This document shows positions 54,355-63,290 of a stretch of DNA of 64,000 nt, piece after piece; the stretch's first letter is position 1, and each line of letters begins with the position of its first letter. The stretch comes from Gemmatimonadaceae bacterium. Lineage in GTDB: Bacteria; Gemmatimonadota; Gemmatimonadetes; Gemmatimonadales; Gemmatimonadaceae. The DNA lies in assembly GCA_025358925.1 (NCBI GenBank), contig JANYHT010000036.1:1-64000 (forward strand), given 5' to 3'. Both the position numbers and the translations under genes were made by a program. The notes below the pieces were generated by a model, which saw only the letters and a program-made list of their open reading frames with translations, did no database searches and was not told the DNA's origin.

Positions 54355-55827
54355 ATGTCCCTACTCGATCTCTTCGATCTGTCGCTCGTTGGGCGCCGTG
54401 ATGCGCCGGCGCTAGAATATGAATACGCTGACGGTGTCACGCTGTCGCTCACATTCGGTGCGTTGGAATCCCGAAGCAATCAACTTGCGTATGTATTGCA
54501 GCAGCGTGGAATTCAGCGTGGCGACCGGCTCGCGTTCTACTTGGCGAACTGCGTGGAGATCATCGATCTCTGGTTAGCGTGCGTGAAGCTCGGTGTAATT
54601 GTTGTCCCGATCAATGTGTTGTATCGCGAGCGAGAAATTGGACACATTCTCGCTGATGCCGATCCTCGTGCGGTCGTGACTACGGCGTCGCAGCTCGGAA
54701 CGTTTCCAGACGGCGTGCCATGTTGGACCATCGATGTGCTTTCGTCGGAAGCGTTGTCGATGCCCACAGCACGCGTACACGTGCTGTGCGACGCTACAAC
54801 ACCAGCTGCCCTCGTGTACACATCCGGGACGACCGGTGCGTCAAAGGGTGCCGTCCTGACGCACGGCAATTTTGCGGCGAACGCACTCGCGCTGGTTGCG
54901 TGTTGGCGCATCACGGATCAGGATCGGTATCTCGCCGCACTCCCGCTTTTCCATGTGCATGGACTGGCGAACGGCTTGCATTGTTGGCTCGTCAGCGGCT
55001 GTCACATGCAATTGGTGGAACGGTTCGAGCAAGCGCGGGCGCTCGAGTGGTTTTTCCAATACGAGCCGACAATATTTTTTGGCGTGCCGACGATGTTTGT
55101 GCGCTTACTCGACCTAGCAGCGCATGACGCACGCATGATCGGGAAACGCATGCGACTTTTTGTCTCGGGATCGGCACCGTTGCCCGCGCACGTGCTCGAA
55201 GCCTTTGCAGCCCGCTTCGGTCACGTGATCCTTGAGCGCTACGGCATGACAGAAACATTGATGAACATCAGTAATCCGTATGACGGGGAACGTCGTGCCG
55301 GCACCGTCGGCCTGCCGCTGCCAATGACCGGCGTATGTATCTGCGACGAGGATGGCGCCGTCGTACCGGATGGCGCGAGCGGCGAACTGTGGGTGCGCGG
55401 TCCGAACGTTTGCGATGGGTATTGGCGTCGCCCCGATGCGACCGCCGCAGCGTTTGTCGATGGCTGGTTTCGCACGGGCGACATTGGTGTGCGCGCGATT
55501 GATGGGTACATCACGTTAGAAGGGCGGCGCAGCGATCTGATTATTTCGAGCGGCTTCAATATTTATCCGCGCGAAATCGAAGAGTTGCTGACTGAACAAC
55601 CAGGTGTGCGTGAAGCGGCGGTGATTGGCGTGCCTGACGCCGTTCGCGGTGAGATACCCGTCGCCTATCTCGTGACGGACGACGCATTCGACGCAACGGC
55701 ACTCGAAGCAACGCTGCGTGCGCAGCTGGCCTCATTCAAAGTGCCGCGCCGCTACATCCGCGTCGATGCACTTCCGCGCACCGCGCTCGGCAAAGTGCAA
55801 AAGCATCTTCTACTGACCTCGTCATGA
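54355..55827 (+). CDS. matB: Malonyl-CoA synthetase-like AMP-forming ligase (MatB type)
   Basis: A 490-residue acyl-CoA synthetase. The P-loop is LVYTSGTTGASKGAVLTH; LPLFHVHGLANGLHCWL, ERYGMTETLMN and the C-terminal GLKVQ-like PRTALGKVQKHLL with catalytic Lys complete the family. The LFHVHGL block resembles malonate/methylmalonate synthetases. The very next gene is a MatC-type transporter, supporting malonate activation. It is not PaaK-like. Confidence 0.82.
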   Translation: MSLLDLFDLSLVGRRDAPALEYEYADGVTLSLTFGALESRSNQLAYVLQQRGIQRGDRLAFYLANCVEIIDLWLACVKLGVIVVPINVLYREREIGHILADADPRAVVTTASQLGTFPDGVPCWTIDVLSSEALSMPTARVHVLCDATTPAALVYTSGTTGASKGAVLTHGNFAANALALVACWRITDQDRYLAALPLFHVHGLANGLHCWLVSGCHMQLVERFEQARALEWFFQYEPTIFFGVPTMFVRLLDLAAHDARMIGKRMRLFVSGSAPLPAHVLEAFAARFGHVILERYGMTETLMNISNPYDGERRAGTVGLPLPMTGVCICDEDGAVVPDGASGELWVRGPNVCDGYWRRPDATAAAFVDGWFRTGDIGVRAIDGYITLEGRRSDLIISSGFNIYPREIEELLTEQPGVREAAVIGVPDAVRGEIPVAYLVTDDAFDATALEATLRAQLASFKVPRRYIRVDALPRTALGKVQKHLLLTSS

Positions 55828-57074
55828 GTCCCGCTCAGCTCTCCTTGCTCGCGTTGGTCATGGTCATTATTGCCAGCCTGACCTCGCGCATCAATGTTGG
55901 TGTGCTTGCCGTTGCGCTCGCATGGCCGATTGCCATGTTCGCTGTTGGATGGAAAGTCGATGCATTGATGGCGACGTTTCCCTCATCGCTCTTTCTCACG
56001 CTGCTCGGCGTCACGCTGTTGTTTGGCGTCGCGCAGAGCAACGGCACGATGTCGGCGGTCACACACGCTGCCGTCAGATTGTGCCGGGGAAGCGCAGCAC
56101 TACTCCCACTCATATTTTTTACACTTTCGTTCGCGATCTCATCGTTTGGACCAGGCGCAATTGCTACGACTGCGCTTGTGGCACCGCTGGCGATGGGCAT
56201 TGCGCATCGCGCGAAAGTGCCGGTCTTCCTTACAGCACTTATGGTGGGGAATGGCGCGAATGCCGGCAATTTGTCGCCGATCAGTGCGATAGGTTTGCTG
56301 GTGCAAAACTTGATGAAACAAGCCGGACTCGAAGGCTACGGTTTGCAAGTGTGGGCCGCAAACTTTGCAGCGCATGCGCTTGCCGCGTTGGCAGCCTGGG
56401 CATTGTTTGGCGGACCCGCGTTGTTGAAGGCCGAGCGTGTGATCAGCACGGAAGACCCGGTACATCTCACGTCGCGACATGTACTGACGTTGATAGTCGG
56501 TACGATATGGATCGCCGCTATTGTGCTCTTTAAGGCGAGTCCAGGCCTCGCCGCCTTTGTTGCCGCAAGCGCGCTCGTCATCCTAGGGCTCGGCGACGAT
56601 GCCTCGATGGTGAAAGCGGTGCCGTGGGCGGTCATTCTGATGGTGTGTGGCGTGAGTGTGTTGATCGGTGTGTTGGAGAAGACAGGTGGAATGGATCTGT
56701 TCACCACACTACTCGCACGCATCGCGACGCCGCGGTCGGTGAACGGTACCATCGCGTTTGTGACGGGACTTATTTCGACGTACAGTTCGACGTCTGGCGT
56801 GGTCTATCCGGCATTTTTGCCCGCGGTTCCGGGACTCGTGCAAAAACTTGGTGGCGGCAATCCGTTGCAGATCGCACTCAGTATCAACGTCGGCGCTGCG
56901 ATCGTTGACGTCTCCCCGTTATCGACAATTGGCGCGCTGTGCATCGCAGCGTTACCCGCGGGCAGCGATGCCAAAACGGTGTTTCGTCAGTTGCTCATTT
57001 GGGGCTTCAGCATGACGATTGTAGGCGCGTTGTTTTGTCAGCTCTTCATTGGTCTATTCGCGGCAACCGCGTAA
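55824..57074 (+). CDS. matC: MatC-like dicarboxylate (malonate) transporter
   Basis: A 416-residue inner-membrane protein with about 11-12 helices, of the MatC/ion-transporter superfamily (PF07158). SSFGPGAIATTALVAPLAMG and GNGANAGNLSPISAIGL are characteristic hairpins. Overlaps matB by four bases. Together they would import and activate malonate; no decarboxylase (MatA) is present. Confidence 0.85.
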   Translation: MSPAQLSLLALVMVIIASLTSRINVGVLAVALAWPIAMFAVGWKVDALMATFPSSLFLTLLGVTLLFGVAQSNGTMSAVTHAAVRLCRGSAALLPLIFFTLSFAISSFGPGAIATTALVAPLAMGIAHRAKVPVFLTALMVGNGANAGNLSPISAIGLLVQNLMKQAGLEGYGLQVWAANFAAHALAALAAWALFGGPALLKAERVISTEDPVHLTSRHVLTLIVGTIWIAAIVLFKASPGLAAFVAASALVILGLGDDASMVKAVPWAVILMVCGVSVLIGVLEKTGGMDLFTTLLARIATPRSVNGTIAFVTGLISTYSSTSGVVYPAFLPAVPGLVQKLGGGNPLQIALSINVGAAIVDVSPLSTIGALCIAALPAGSDAKTVFRQLLIWGFSMTIVGALFCQLFIGLFAATA

Positions 57075-57077
57075 CGC

Positions 57078-58116
57078 ATGCAGATGACCTTCCGCTGGTA
57101 TGGCTCACACGATGCTGTGCCGCTGCAATACATTCGCCAAATTCCCGGCGTTCGCGGCATCGTCAGCGCACTCTATGATGTGCCGGTTGGTGCGGCATGG
57201 CCAGTGGCCAGTATTGCAGGCCTGCAAGATCGTATTGCCGACCAAGCGATGACGCTGGCTGTGATAGAGAGTATTCCAGTGCATGAGGACATTAAGCTCG
57301 GGCGACCATCGCGTGACGCGTTTATCGATGCGTATTGCACGAGCATCGCGCGTGTCGGCACCGCCGACGTGCCCGTCGTGTCCTATAACTTCATGCCCAT
57401 CTTTGATTGGACGCGCACCGCGTTGGCGATGCCGTTGCTCGACGGTTCAACGACCCTTGCCTACGAGCATGCAGCACTGGAGCGCATGGACTTGTCGCGT
57501 GGCACGGGCGAACTCCCCGGATGGAGTACGGCGTATGATGCTGACGCCCTACGTGCATTGCTAACGGCATGGCGCGCTGTTGATGGAGAGCAGTTGTGGG
57601 AAAATCTCGCGTATTTTCTCGAGCGAGTAATTCCGGTCGCCGAGTCGGCGGGCGTGCGAATGGCGATTCATCCCGACGATCCGCCGTGGCCAATCTTAGG
57701 ATTACCGCGTGTCGTCGTTGACGCATCGTCGTTGCGTCGTGTGCTCTCACTCATAGATCGTCCAGCCAACGGTCTCACGTTCTGCACCGGTTCACTCGGC
57801 GCATCAGCCGGAAATGATCTGCCGTCAATGGTCCGAGAGTTTGGCGCCCGGTCACGGATTCATTTTATGCACTGTCGCAATGTGCAACGCACCGCATCGC
57901 GCGACTTTCACGAAGTGGCACATTTTAAGTGCGTGTGGTGATGTGGATATGCACGGTGTGATGCAGGCACGGTGCGACGTTGGATTTGCAGGTCCGATGC
58001 GTCCGGATCATGGGCGCATGATTTGGGGCAAGACCGGGAAGCCAGGCTACGGTCTACATGATCGGGCGCTCGGTGCGATGTATTTGCAGGGGTTGTGGGA
58101 GAGAGTCTCCTCCTAG
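57078..58116 (+). pseudogene. uxuA: Mannonate dehydratase, interrupted by one frameshift
   Basis: ATG 57078 opens MTFRWYGSHDAVPLQYIRQI, the UxuA start. The body keeps AIHPDDPPWPILGLPRVV and [11 protein letters not shown]. The frame ends prematurely at 57941 after FHEVAHF, but an adjacent frame continues [12 protein letters not shown] to [13 protein letters not shown] and stops at 58116. Removing one T from the TTTT run near 57922 restores the full protein. It may be a true frameshift or a homopolymer error. The enzyme dehydrates D-mannonate to 2-keto-3-deoxygluconate in hexuronate breakdown. It lies three bases after matC. Confidence 0.8.
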
Positions 58117-58478
58117 TCTTCTTTACTGCTCGTGAACATCGCGCCAAGTACCATACTGATGAGACTGATGACGATCGACCCCAACAAGGCCGCCACGAAC
58201 CCGCGCACGGTGAATGCAATGTCGAATCGTGCCGCCACCCATGCGGTGAGCATTAGCATCAACGCGTTCAACACCAGCGTAAACAACCCCAACGTGATAA
58301 GCTGAATTGGGAACGAGAAAAATGAGAGGACGGGTCGAATGAACGTGTTGACGATACCGAAAACCAGCGATAGCCCAACGAGACCTTGCCAACTTCCGGT
58401 GTAACTAATGCCGTCGATAAACCGAGCCGTACACCATAGCGCGACCGCATTGATCAGCAAACGGATGAGCAGTCGCAC
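58113..58478 (-). CDS. Phage-holin-4_2 / YvlD family membrane protein
   Basis: A 121-residue protein with four helices. GTG 58478 is used; longer frames have no membrane logic. [20 protein letters not shown] and [20 protein letters not shown] are family typical (PF04020). Function unknown despite the holin name. Its tail overlaps that of uxuA. Confidence 0.85.
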   Translation of the reverse strand: MRLLIRLLINAVALWCTARFIDGISYTGSWQGLVGLSLVFGIVNTFIRPVLSFFSFPIQLITLGLFTLVLNALMLMLTAWVAARFDIAFTVRGFVAALLGSIVISLISMVLGAMFTSSKED

Positions 58479-58493
58479 GATACGAGGATTTGG

Positions 58494-59930
58494 GTGGACG
58501 CCACGAGTACACGGTCGCACGCGATGACGCTGGTCGCGTCGTTGAAGGTAACAGTCACGCCGCCACCTACGCCTTCGCAACGGCTCGCGCCGGAGTTGCG
58601 GCGCCTTCGCGCGTGGGCGCTGGCCAAGCACATCGCTGGTGGCGTGCAGGACGACGCGTTCCTTGCACTCATCCAGCGCATTGACCCGACCGCGATGCAC
58701 GATGCGCCGCCGATCGACCAATTTGTCGACGGTGAGATGGCATTCAATGCTGTCATCGACGCTTTGAACTTGGCGCGCGAGGAAGTGTTGCTGGAGACGT
58801 ACATTTTGCGCGATGATCGCGTGGGTGAACGCGTCAAGCACGCGTTAATTGCGGCGTCGCGACGCGGCGTGCGCGTGAGCGTACTCGCCGATGCGCTTGG
58901 ATCAGTTGCCACGGCTGATGTGTTTTGGCGTTCACTCGAAGCCGATGGCGTGACGGTGCGGCTCTTTCACCGTGTTTGGCATCGGCCACTCGAGGCGCTG
59001 AAACGCGACCATCGCAAGATCATCGTCATTGACCGCTTCGTTGCGTTCACTGGCGGGATGAATATTGGCGTGGAATACGGATCCTCCATCCACAAAAAGG
59101 GCGACGCTTTTCGCGACACAGTCATTCGTGTTGAAGGGACCGTGGCGCGCGAACTTGCGGCCGTGTTTGCGGAGGGGTGGGATCGCGCAGAGGGGCCGCC
59201 GTTACCCGGACTCGAATATGTGTCGTGGAGAACGACCATTGTTTCACCGCACGAGCACGGACTTCGTCGACTCGGCGCGCGCGCATGGCGGGCGCGCGTC
59301 GCCCGCAGATTAGCGCGACGTGAAGATCGACGTCGTGGACGTCGTGTGTTACGTGAGTTGACAACGACCCGTGAGCGTGAGCGCACGCTGTTGGTGCTCG
59401 ATCCACGCCCGGGTCGCGGCCAGCGAGAAATGATTGCCGTGCTCGCGGCATTGCTTGGCGGCGCGCGCAAACACCTGTGGATTACCACGCCGTATTTCGC
59501 GCCACCCACGCGCGCCATTCGATTGTTAGTTGCAGCGGCGTGTCGGGGCGTGGATGTTCGACTGCTGTTGCCTGGACCGCGCGCTGACGTTCCCCTCGCA
59601 CGGCACGCGGCGCATGGGGCGTACACGCGATTGCTGGCGAGTGGAGTGCGCATCTTTGAATATGAAGCGGCAACGCTGCATGCGAAGACGATGGTGGTGG
59701 ATGGCTACGCGAGTGTGATCGGATCGTCCAACCTCGACTTTCGTTCATTGTGGCTCAATGCCGAATGCAACTTGCTGATCTTTGATACGGTGTACGGACA
59801 GGTGCTCGAGGATACCTTTGCCGCAGACGTGCAAACGAGTGTTGAGATTACGCGTGCCGAGTGGCAGAAGCGAACGTTGCGGCATCGCATGTGGGATCGC
59901 TTTGCGCGTAGTGTGCGGTGGGCGTTGTGA
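58494..59930 (+). CDS. Phospholipase D-like cardiolipin synthase
   Basis: A 478-residue enzyme with two HKD motifs: HRKIIVIDRFVAFTGGMN and HAKTMVVDGYASVIGSSN. These mark the bacterial cardiolipin synthase group that joins two phosphatidylglycerols. The usual N-terminal membrane hairpin is weak; a helical, non-membrane leader is present. The region between the motifs has a long Arg-rich insertion (RARVARRLARREDRRRGRR). GTG 58494 or ATG 58524 starts. Divergent from the holin-like gene. Confidence 0.85.
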   Translation: MDATSTRSHAMTLVASLKVTVTPPPTPSQRLAPELRRLRAWALAKHIAGGVQDDAFLALIQRIDPTAMHDAPPIDQFVDGEMAFNAVIDALNLAREEVLLETYILRDDRVGERVKHALIAASRRGVRVSVLADALGSVATADVFWRSLEADGVTVRLFHRVWHRPLEALKRDHRKIIVIDRFVAFTGGMNIGVEYGSSIHKKGDAFRDTVIRVEGTVARELAAVFAEGWDRAEGPPLPGLEYVSWRTTIVSPHEHGLRRLGARAWRARVARRLARREDRRRGRRVLRELTTTRERERTLLVLDPRPGRGQREMIAVLAALLGGARKHLWITTPYFAPPTRAIRLLVAAACRGVDVRLLLPGPRADVPLARHAAHGAYTRLLASGVRIFEYEAATLHAKTMVVDGYASVIGSSNLDFRSLWLNAECNLLIFDTVYGQVLEDTFAADVQTSVEITRAEWQKRTLRHRMWDRFARSVRWAL

Positions 59931-60006
59931 TCGCAGGCGCCGTAGCTGGCGGGTTACGCTTTCAATAAGCGTAGCGAGCGGTGCCGCAGATCAGTAAACT
60001 ACTGAT

Positions 60007-60201
60007 ATGGAACGCGTGGTCGGAATCTTGGAGTCGCACGAGGCTGCGGCGCAGGCTGATCGCGCTGAACTAGCGGCAATGACGTCACAGCAGCGCCTTG
60101 ATCGCGCGCTCGATCTCATCGCGTGGTACCGGGAGAGCCGTGGAGAGACTGAACAAGGATTTGCGCGAGTTGCTCGAATTGTTCAACTCGAACAACGTTG
60201 A
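60007..60201 (+). CDS. Small partner protein of a nucleotidyltransferase module (64 aa)
   Basis: ATG 60007; product helical and acidic (DRAELAAMTSQQRLDRALDL, ending RVARIVQLEQR). Such small proteins often sit just upstream of minimal nucleotidyltransferases. It overlaps the truncated partner that follows. Likely non-functional alone. Confidence 0.5.
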   Translation: MERVVGILESHEAAAQADRAELAAMTSQQRLDRALDLIAWYRESRGETEQGFARVARIVQLEQR

Positions 60202-60225
60202 CTTCCTTGTTGTTGGAGGCCATGT
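60140..60225 (+). pseudogene. Truncated nucleotidyltransferase (N-terminal fragment)
   Basis: GTG 60140 opens ERLNKDLRELLELFNSNNVD and FLVVGGH, the N-terminus of a nucleotidyltransferase-fold protein in which VVGG begins the active site. Homology stops at about 60225, where unrelated sequence begins; the catalytic Asp pair is lost. Confidence 0.5.
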
Positions 60226-60375
60226 GCCGCGCGCTCGTGTTACTTCAAAACATTTTTTTCTGCGGATCGACGAGCCACACCTCGCGCACACCCAAATCGA
60301 GATAGGCGTCACGTTTGTATTCGCGATCATACACGCGCGACGAACGGCCGCGTTCGCGGTGTCGTGGGCAATCCG
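60215..60375 (-). pseudogene. Uma2 family endonuclease remnant
   Basis: The minus strand reads RVYDREYKRDAYLDLGVREV then WLVDPQKKMF, the C-terminal core of Uma2 (DUF820) proteins, whose REYKRDAYL helix and VWLVDP strand are diagnostic. A frameshift in a run of seven A then gives FEVTRARGTW. Only about 50 codons remain; it abuts the truncated nucleotidyltransferase fragment. Confidence 0.55.
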
Positions 60376-60810
60376 CGGTCGGTGGTGCTCGACCGTGGCC
60401 GCCTGATTAGCGCAGCAGCCAAAGGATGAGAGCCAGTGAGATCAGGCCGACCAGTGCCGCGCCGAAGATCAGAGCGGTGCTGGGGATGGAATTCTTAGTG
60501 CTGGGAGAATGATCGGGGCACTATCGAATGGAGCCTCACCGGAAGAATGTGGTCGTCATGAGGTCACGGGTATCGTGACGGCAGCAAGCATAGTGGCGAC
60601 AAGCCTCGTCGCGACCCCCAATCCAACGAGGCGGCGCATGCGGGCCGCCCTGTGCTAACGCGTTTTCACTGCGTCAGACGGCCGTCATCAGACGATGGCT
60701 CACTGTGCCTCACGGCAAGCCTCGGCGTCCGTCGCAGGCGTGGTGTATCTGATCAACGAACTGGAGACGGTACCTGCGAGCATGACCGGCGCACTTAGTG
60801 CATTTATTAG
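60376..60810. other. Degenerate stretch, no supported gene
   Basis: On the minus strand at 60407-60500 a short frame ends in one hydrophobic helix (STALIFGAALVGLISLALI), resembling a C-terminal membrane tail. A GGCGGC/GCCGCC hairpin lies at 60630-60649. A plus-strand frame at 60695-60814 (39 aa) has no clear ribosome site. I can assign none of these. Confidence 0.4.
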
Positions 60811-61257
60811 CTAGTCAAGCACCGTCTGGTGCCGAGACGTGATCGGCGTATCGGTGAGCTGCCACTGTGCACACAACGCGCCGAGGAGTTCCATCAACGG
60901 AATAAGAGCTAACGCGAGAAACCAGTACCATGGATAGTACGGGATTGGCGGATGCAGCAGATGCTTAAGTCCTGCCCACGCGTATCGCCCCGTAGCGACG
61001 GCACCGACCCACGCAGCCCGCGCGTGATCGAGGCGACACGCCACGTACCCGGCGAGAACGCAGGTTGCTACGAGCACTGCGCGCGATGCCCACGTAAGCA
61101 CGGCACTCGCGCCGACAAGTTTCTCGAAGTCACTCCCTATTCGTAAACTCGCCGCGTCAGGATATGCGACATACGCCATACCCCACGTATTCGCATACAA
61201 TGCGAGAAGAGCGACGACGCTTCCCGCAACAATTGCCACGACTCGTTTCAAATTCAC
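60811..61257 (-). CDS. Hypothetical four-helix membrane protein
   Basis: A 148-residue protein. An N-terminal helix (VVAIVAGSVVALLALYA) is followed by two more (VLTWASRAVLVATCVLAGYV) and one near the C-terminus (PWYWFLALALIPLMELLG). No domain recognised. Isolated on its strand between the degenerate stretch and mlaD. Confidence 0.65.
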   Translation of the reverse strand: MNLKRVVAIVAGSVVALLALYANTWGMAYVAYPDAASLRIGSDFEKLVGASAVLTWASRAVLVATCVLAGYVACRLDHARAAWVGAVATGRYAWAGLKHLLHPPIPYYPWYWFLALALIPLMELLGALCAQWQLTDTPITSRHQTVLD

Positions 61258-61374
61258 CGTAGGCCTCGCTAGTTGATCGCCGTCGCTGCCACCAATGTGA
61301 AGACTAGCTCGAATCGCCGAATCTCCGAATTAGCAACTATTTACAAAGGTTTCCCACACCTCACTCTTGAGACA

Positions 61375-61395
61375 GCGCCCGGATGTGCCGGGCGC
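61375..61395. other. GC-rich hairpin
   Basis: GCGCCCGG and CCGGGCGC form a perfect eight-pair stem around ATGTG, in the gap downstream of mlaD on the minus strand. There is no T-tract, so it is not a standard terminator; it may stabilise the mlaD transcript end. Confidence 0.4.
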
Positions 61396-61464
61396 AACGC
61401 ATCCGGTTGGATGCACTTGTGACCTCTCGCGTCAGCTCGGCTACGAACTGTGTTCGTTACCACC

Positions 61465-62478
61465 TTAAAACACCCGCACATTGATATACCGCTTCGGATT
61501 TTTCTTCACATCCGCCACCAACGCCCGTAACTCCATCACCAACGAATCACTGTTTTGATATAATCGCGGATCGTTCAGCATCCGACCCAGCGTTCCCTGC
61601 CCGCTGTTGACCTTCGCGAACACAGAATCGGCACGCGATACCGCAACCGATAAACGCGCTTGCGTGCCATTCACATCATCGGCCAGTTTCCGCAACGAGG
61701 CCGTCGCTTGCACAAGATCACGCGCGGCGTTCTGCGAGTTGGTAACAATGGTTTGTAATTCGCCACGACTCGTTGCCGAATCAACACGGCTCGAAAAACG
61801 ATTGAGGTTTGCCGCCGCCGCGTTCACCGTCGTCAACCCAAGTCGAACGTCCGTACTAATGTGATCCAGATTGCGCGACTGCAGCTGCACCGTCTTGGCT
61901 AAATCAGCCGACAGCGCTGCGAAATTCCGAATTGATTCGCGCAATTCTTTCGCTGCCTTGTCATCAAAGGCGACTTGTACGCGATCAGATACTTTCGCCA
62001 CGTCGCCCGCAATGCGGCCCGCTACGGATGTGAGTTGTGCAATGTCGGGCAACACCGCGCCGGCCAATGTATCACCGGCGGTATGCGCTTCAACCAACGC
62101 CGCGCGCAGTTCACGATCTGCCGGCACACCTGACGCATCGGCAACAGTCACTTGCCATTCACCAAACAGGCTTGAGGCCACCAATAGCACCACAGGATCG
62201 GCGGGCAACGGCACACCGCGATCAATGCCCAGCTTAAGCACCACCCAGCCACGTTCACCCAACGTGATACTCTCGACCTGTCCAGCACGAACGCCGCGAA
62301 TCACAACGGGATTGCCCAACGCCACGCCGCCCACTTCACGCGTGCGCACGACGACGTGTCGCGTCTTCCCACCGATGTCGGCCTGCCGCAACCACAGTAC
62401 CGCGATCACGAGGACGACCGCCACCACGAGTACACTCGCGCCGACGAGAAAGTCATTCGTGCGTCGTTCCGAAGTCAT
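61465..62478 (-). CDS. MlaD family MCE-domain lipid-transport protein
   Basis: A 337-residue protein, ATG 62478. One N-terminal TM (ASVLVVAVVLVIAVLWL), then an MCE domain (VVVRTREVGGVALGNPVVIR) at about residues 40-115, then a long helical/coiled-coil region (residues 130-300) of the kind that extends as a tube. It would bind lipids between membranes in an Mla-like ABC system. It follows mlaE by 14 bases; the ATPase gene is not between them. Confidence 0.88.
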   Translation of the reverse strand: MTSERRTNDFLVGASVLVVAVVLVIAVLWLRQADIGGKTRHVVVRTREVGGVALGNPVVIRGVRAGQVESITLGERGWVVLKLGIDRGVPLPADPVVLLVASSLFGEWQVTVADASGVPADRELRAALVEAHTAGDTLAGAVLPDIAQLTSVAGRIAGDVAKVSDRVQVAFDDKAAKELRESIRNFAALSADLAKTVQLQSRNLDHISTDVRLGLTTVNAAAANLNRFSSRVDSATSRGELQTIVTNSQNAARDLVQATASLRKLADDVNGTQARLSVAVSRADSVFAKVNSGQGTLGRMLNDPRLYQNSDSLVMELRALVADVKKNPKRYINVRVF

Positions 62479-62492
62479 GTGTGAAGCCTCGT

Positions 62493-63290
62493 CTACCGAA
62501 GTGTACGACCCGTGAGCCAGACCACTGCCCAAAATGCATCAAGCACGAGAATCATGACTGCCGAGATGACCACGGCACGGGTCGCGTTGCGGCCAACACC
62601 TTGTGCGCCGCCACTTGTCGTGAGCCCAGCACGGCATCCAATCAATGCAACGGCCGCACCAAAGCTCGCCGCTTTCACAAGCCCGTAGCGCACGTCAAAG
62701 TCCACGAAAAAAATACGTACACCTTTAAGAAACTGTGGCGTTGTCACGTCGAGCAGGCCGATGGCTGCCAACCATCCAGATGTGACGCCCACCATCATAG
62801 CCACACCAACGACGACCGGAAACATCAATGTCGCTGCCAACACGCGTGGCACGACGAGATAACTCATCGGATCAAACGTGAGTGTTTCGAGTGCATCGAT
62901 CTGTTCAGTGACACGCATGGTGCCCAATTCGGCCGCGATATTTGCGCCAACACGGCCCGCGAGCGCGAGGCCGGTGAGCACGGGTGCGAGTTCGAGTGTC
63001 ACGGTTTTCTGCACCAACGTACCAACGAAATACGGCGGCACGATGTCGCCCACCGAGTAGCTCGCGAGCAGTGCGAGCACGATGCCAGTGAAGATCGCGA
63101 TGAAAATACCAATCGGCAGCGAACCCACGCCTAACGTGCGGGCGTGCAAGGTGAACTGGGGCATCCAACTGCGCGTATCGCGTGAGGCGCGCACAACATC
63201 GCGCACAAAGCGCGCACCAGTTCCAATACTTTCTACCGATTCGCGAACGCCTCGACCAACCGCCCTGACGACCGCGACAACTGATGTCAT
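62493..63290 (-). CDS. MlaE family ABC transporter permease
   Basis: A 265-residue inner-membrane permease, ATG 63290. GLALAGRVGANIAAELGTMR and VTEQIDALETLTFDPMSYLV are MlaE family signatures. It partners an MCE protein and a cytoplasmic ATPase in phospholipid transport. It overlaps the upstream DUF4010 gene by four bases. Confidence 0.92.
   Translation of the reverse strand: MTSVVAVVRAVGRGVRESVESIGTGARFVRDVVRASRDTRSWMPQFTLHARTLGVGSLPIGIFIAIFTGIVLALLASYSVGDIVPPYFVGTLVQKTVTLELAPVLTGLALAGRVGANIAAELGTMRVTEQIDALETLTFDPMSYLVVPRVLAATLMFPVVVGVAMMVGVTSGWLAAIGLLDVTTPQFLKGVRIFFVDFDVRYGLVKAASFGAAVALIGCRAGLTTSGGAQGVGRNATRAVVISAVMILVLDAFWAVVWLTGRTLR

Noticed and set aside
54355-55827. paaK, the missing phenylacetate-CoA ligase
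   Set aside because: The ligase resembles malonyl-CoA synthetase, is fused by overlap to a MatC-type carrier, and is 10 kb from the paa operons.
60485-60505. TTCTTAGTG resembling half of the response-regulator box
   Set aside because: The second TTCTT half-site 11 bases away is missing, so it is probably chance.
60600-60680. Possible integron attC-like structure around the GGCGGC hairpin
   Set aside because: No paired RYYYAAC/GTTRRRY boxes in the right order and no integron integrase.
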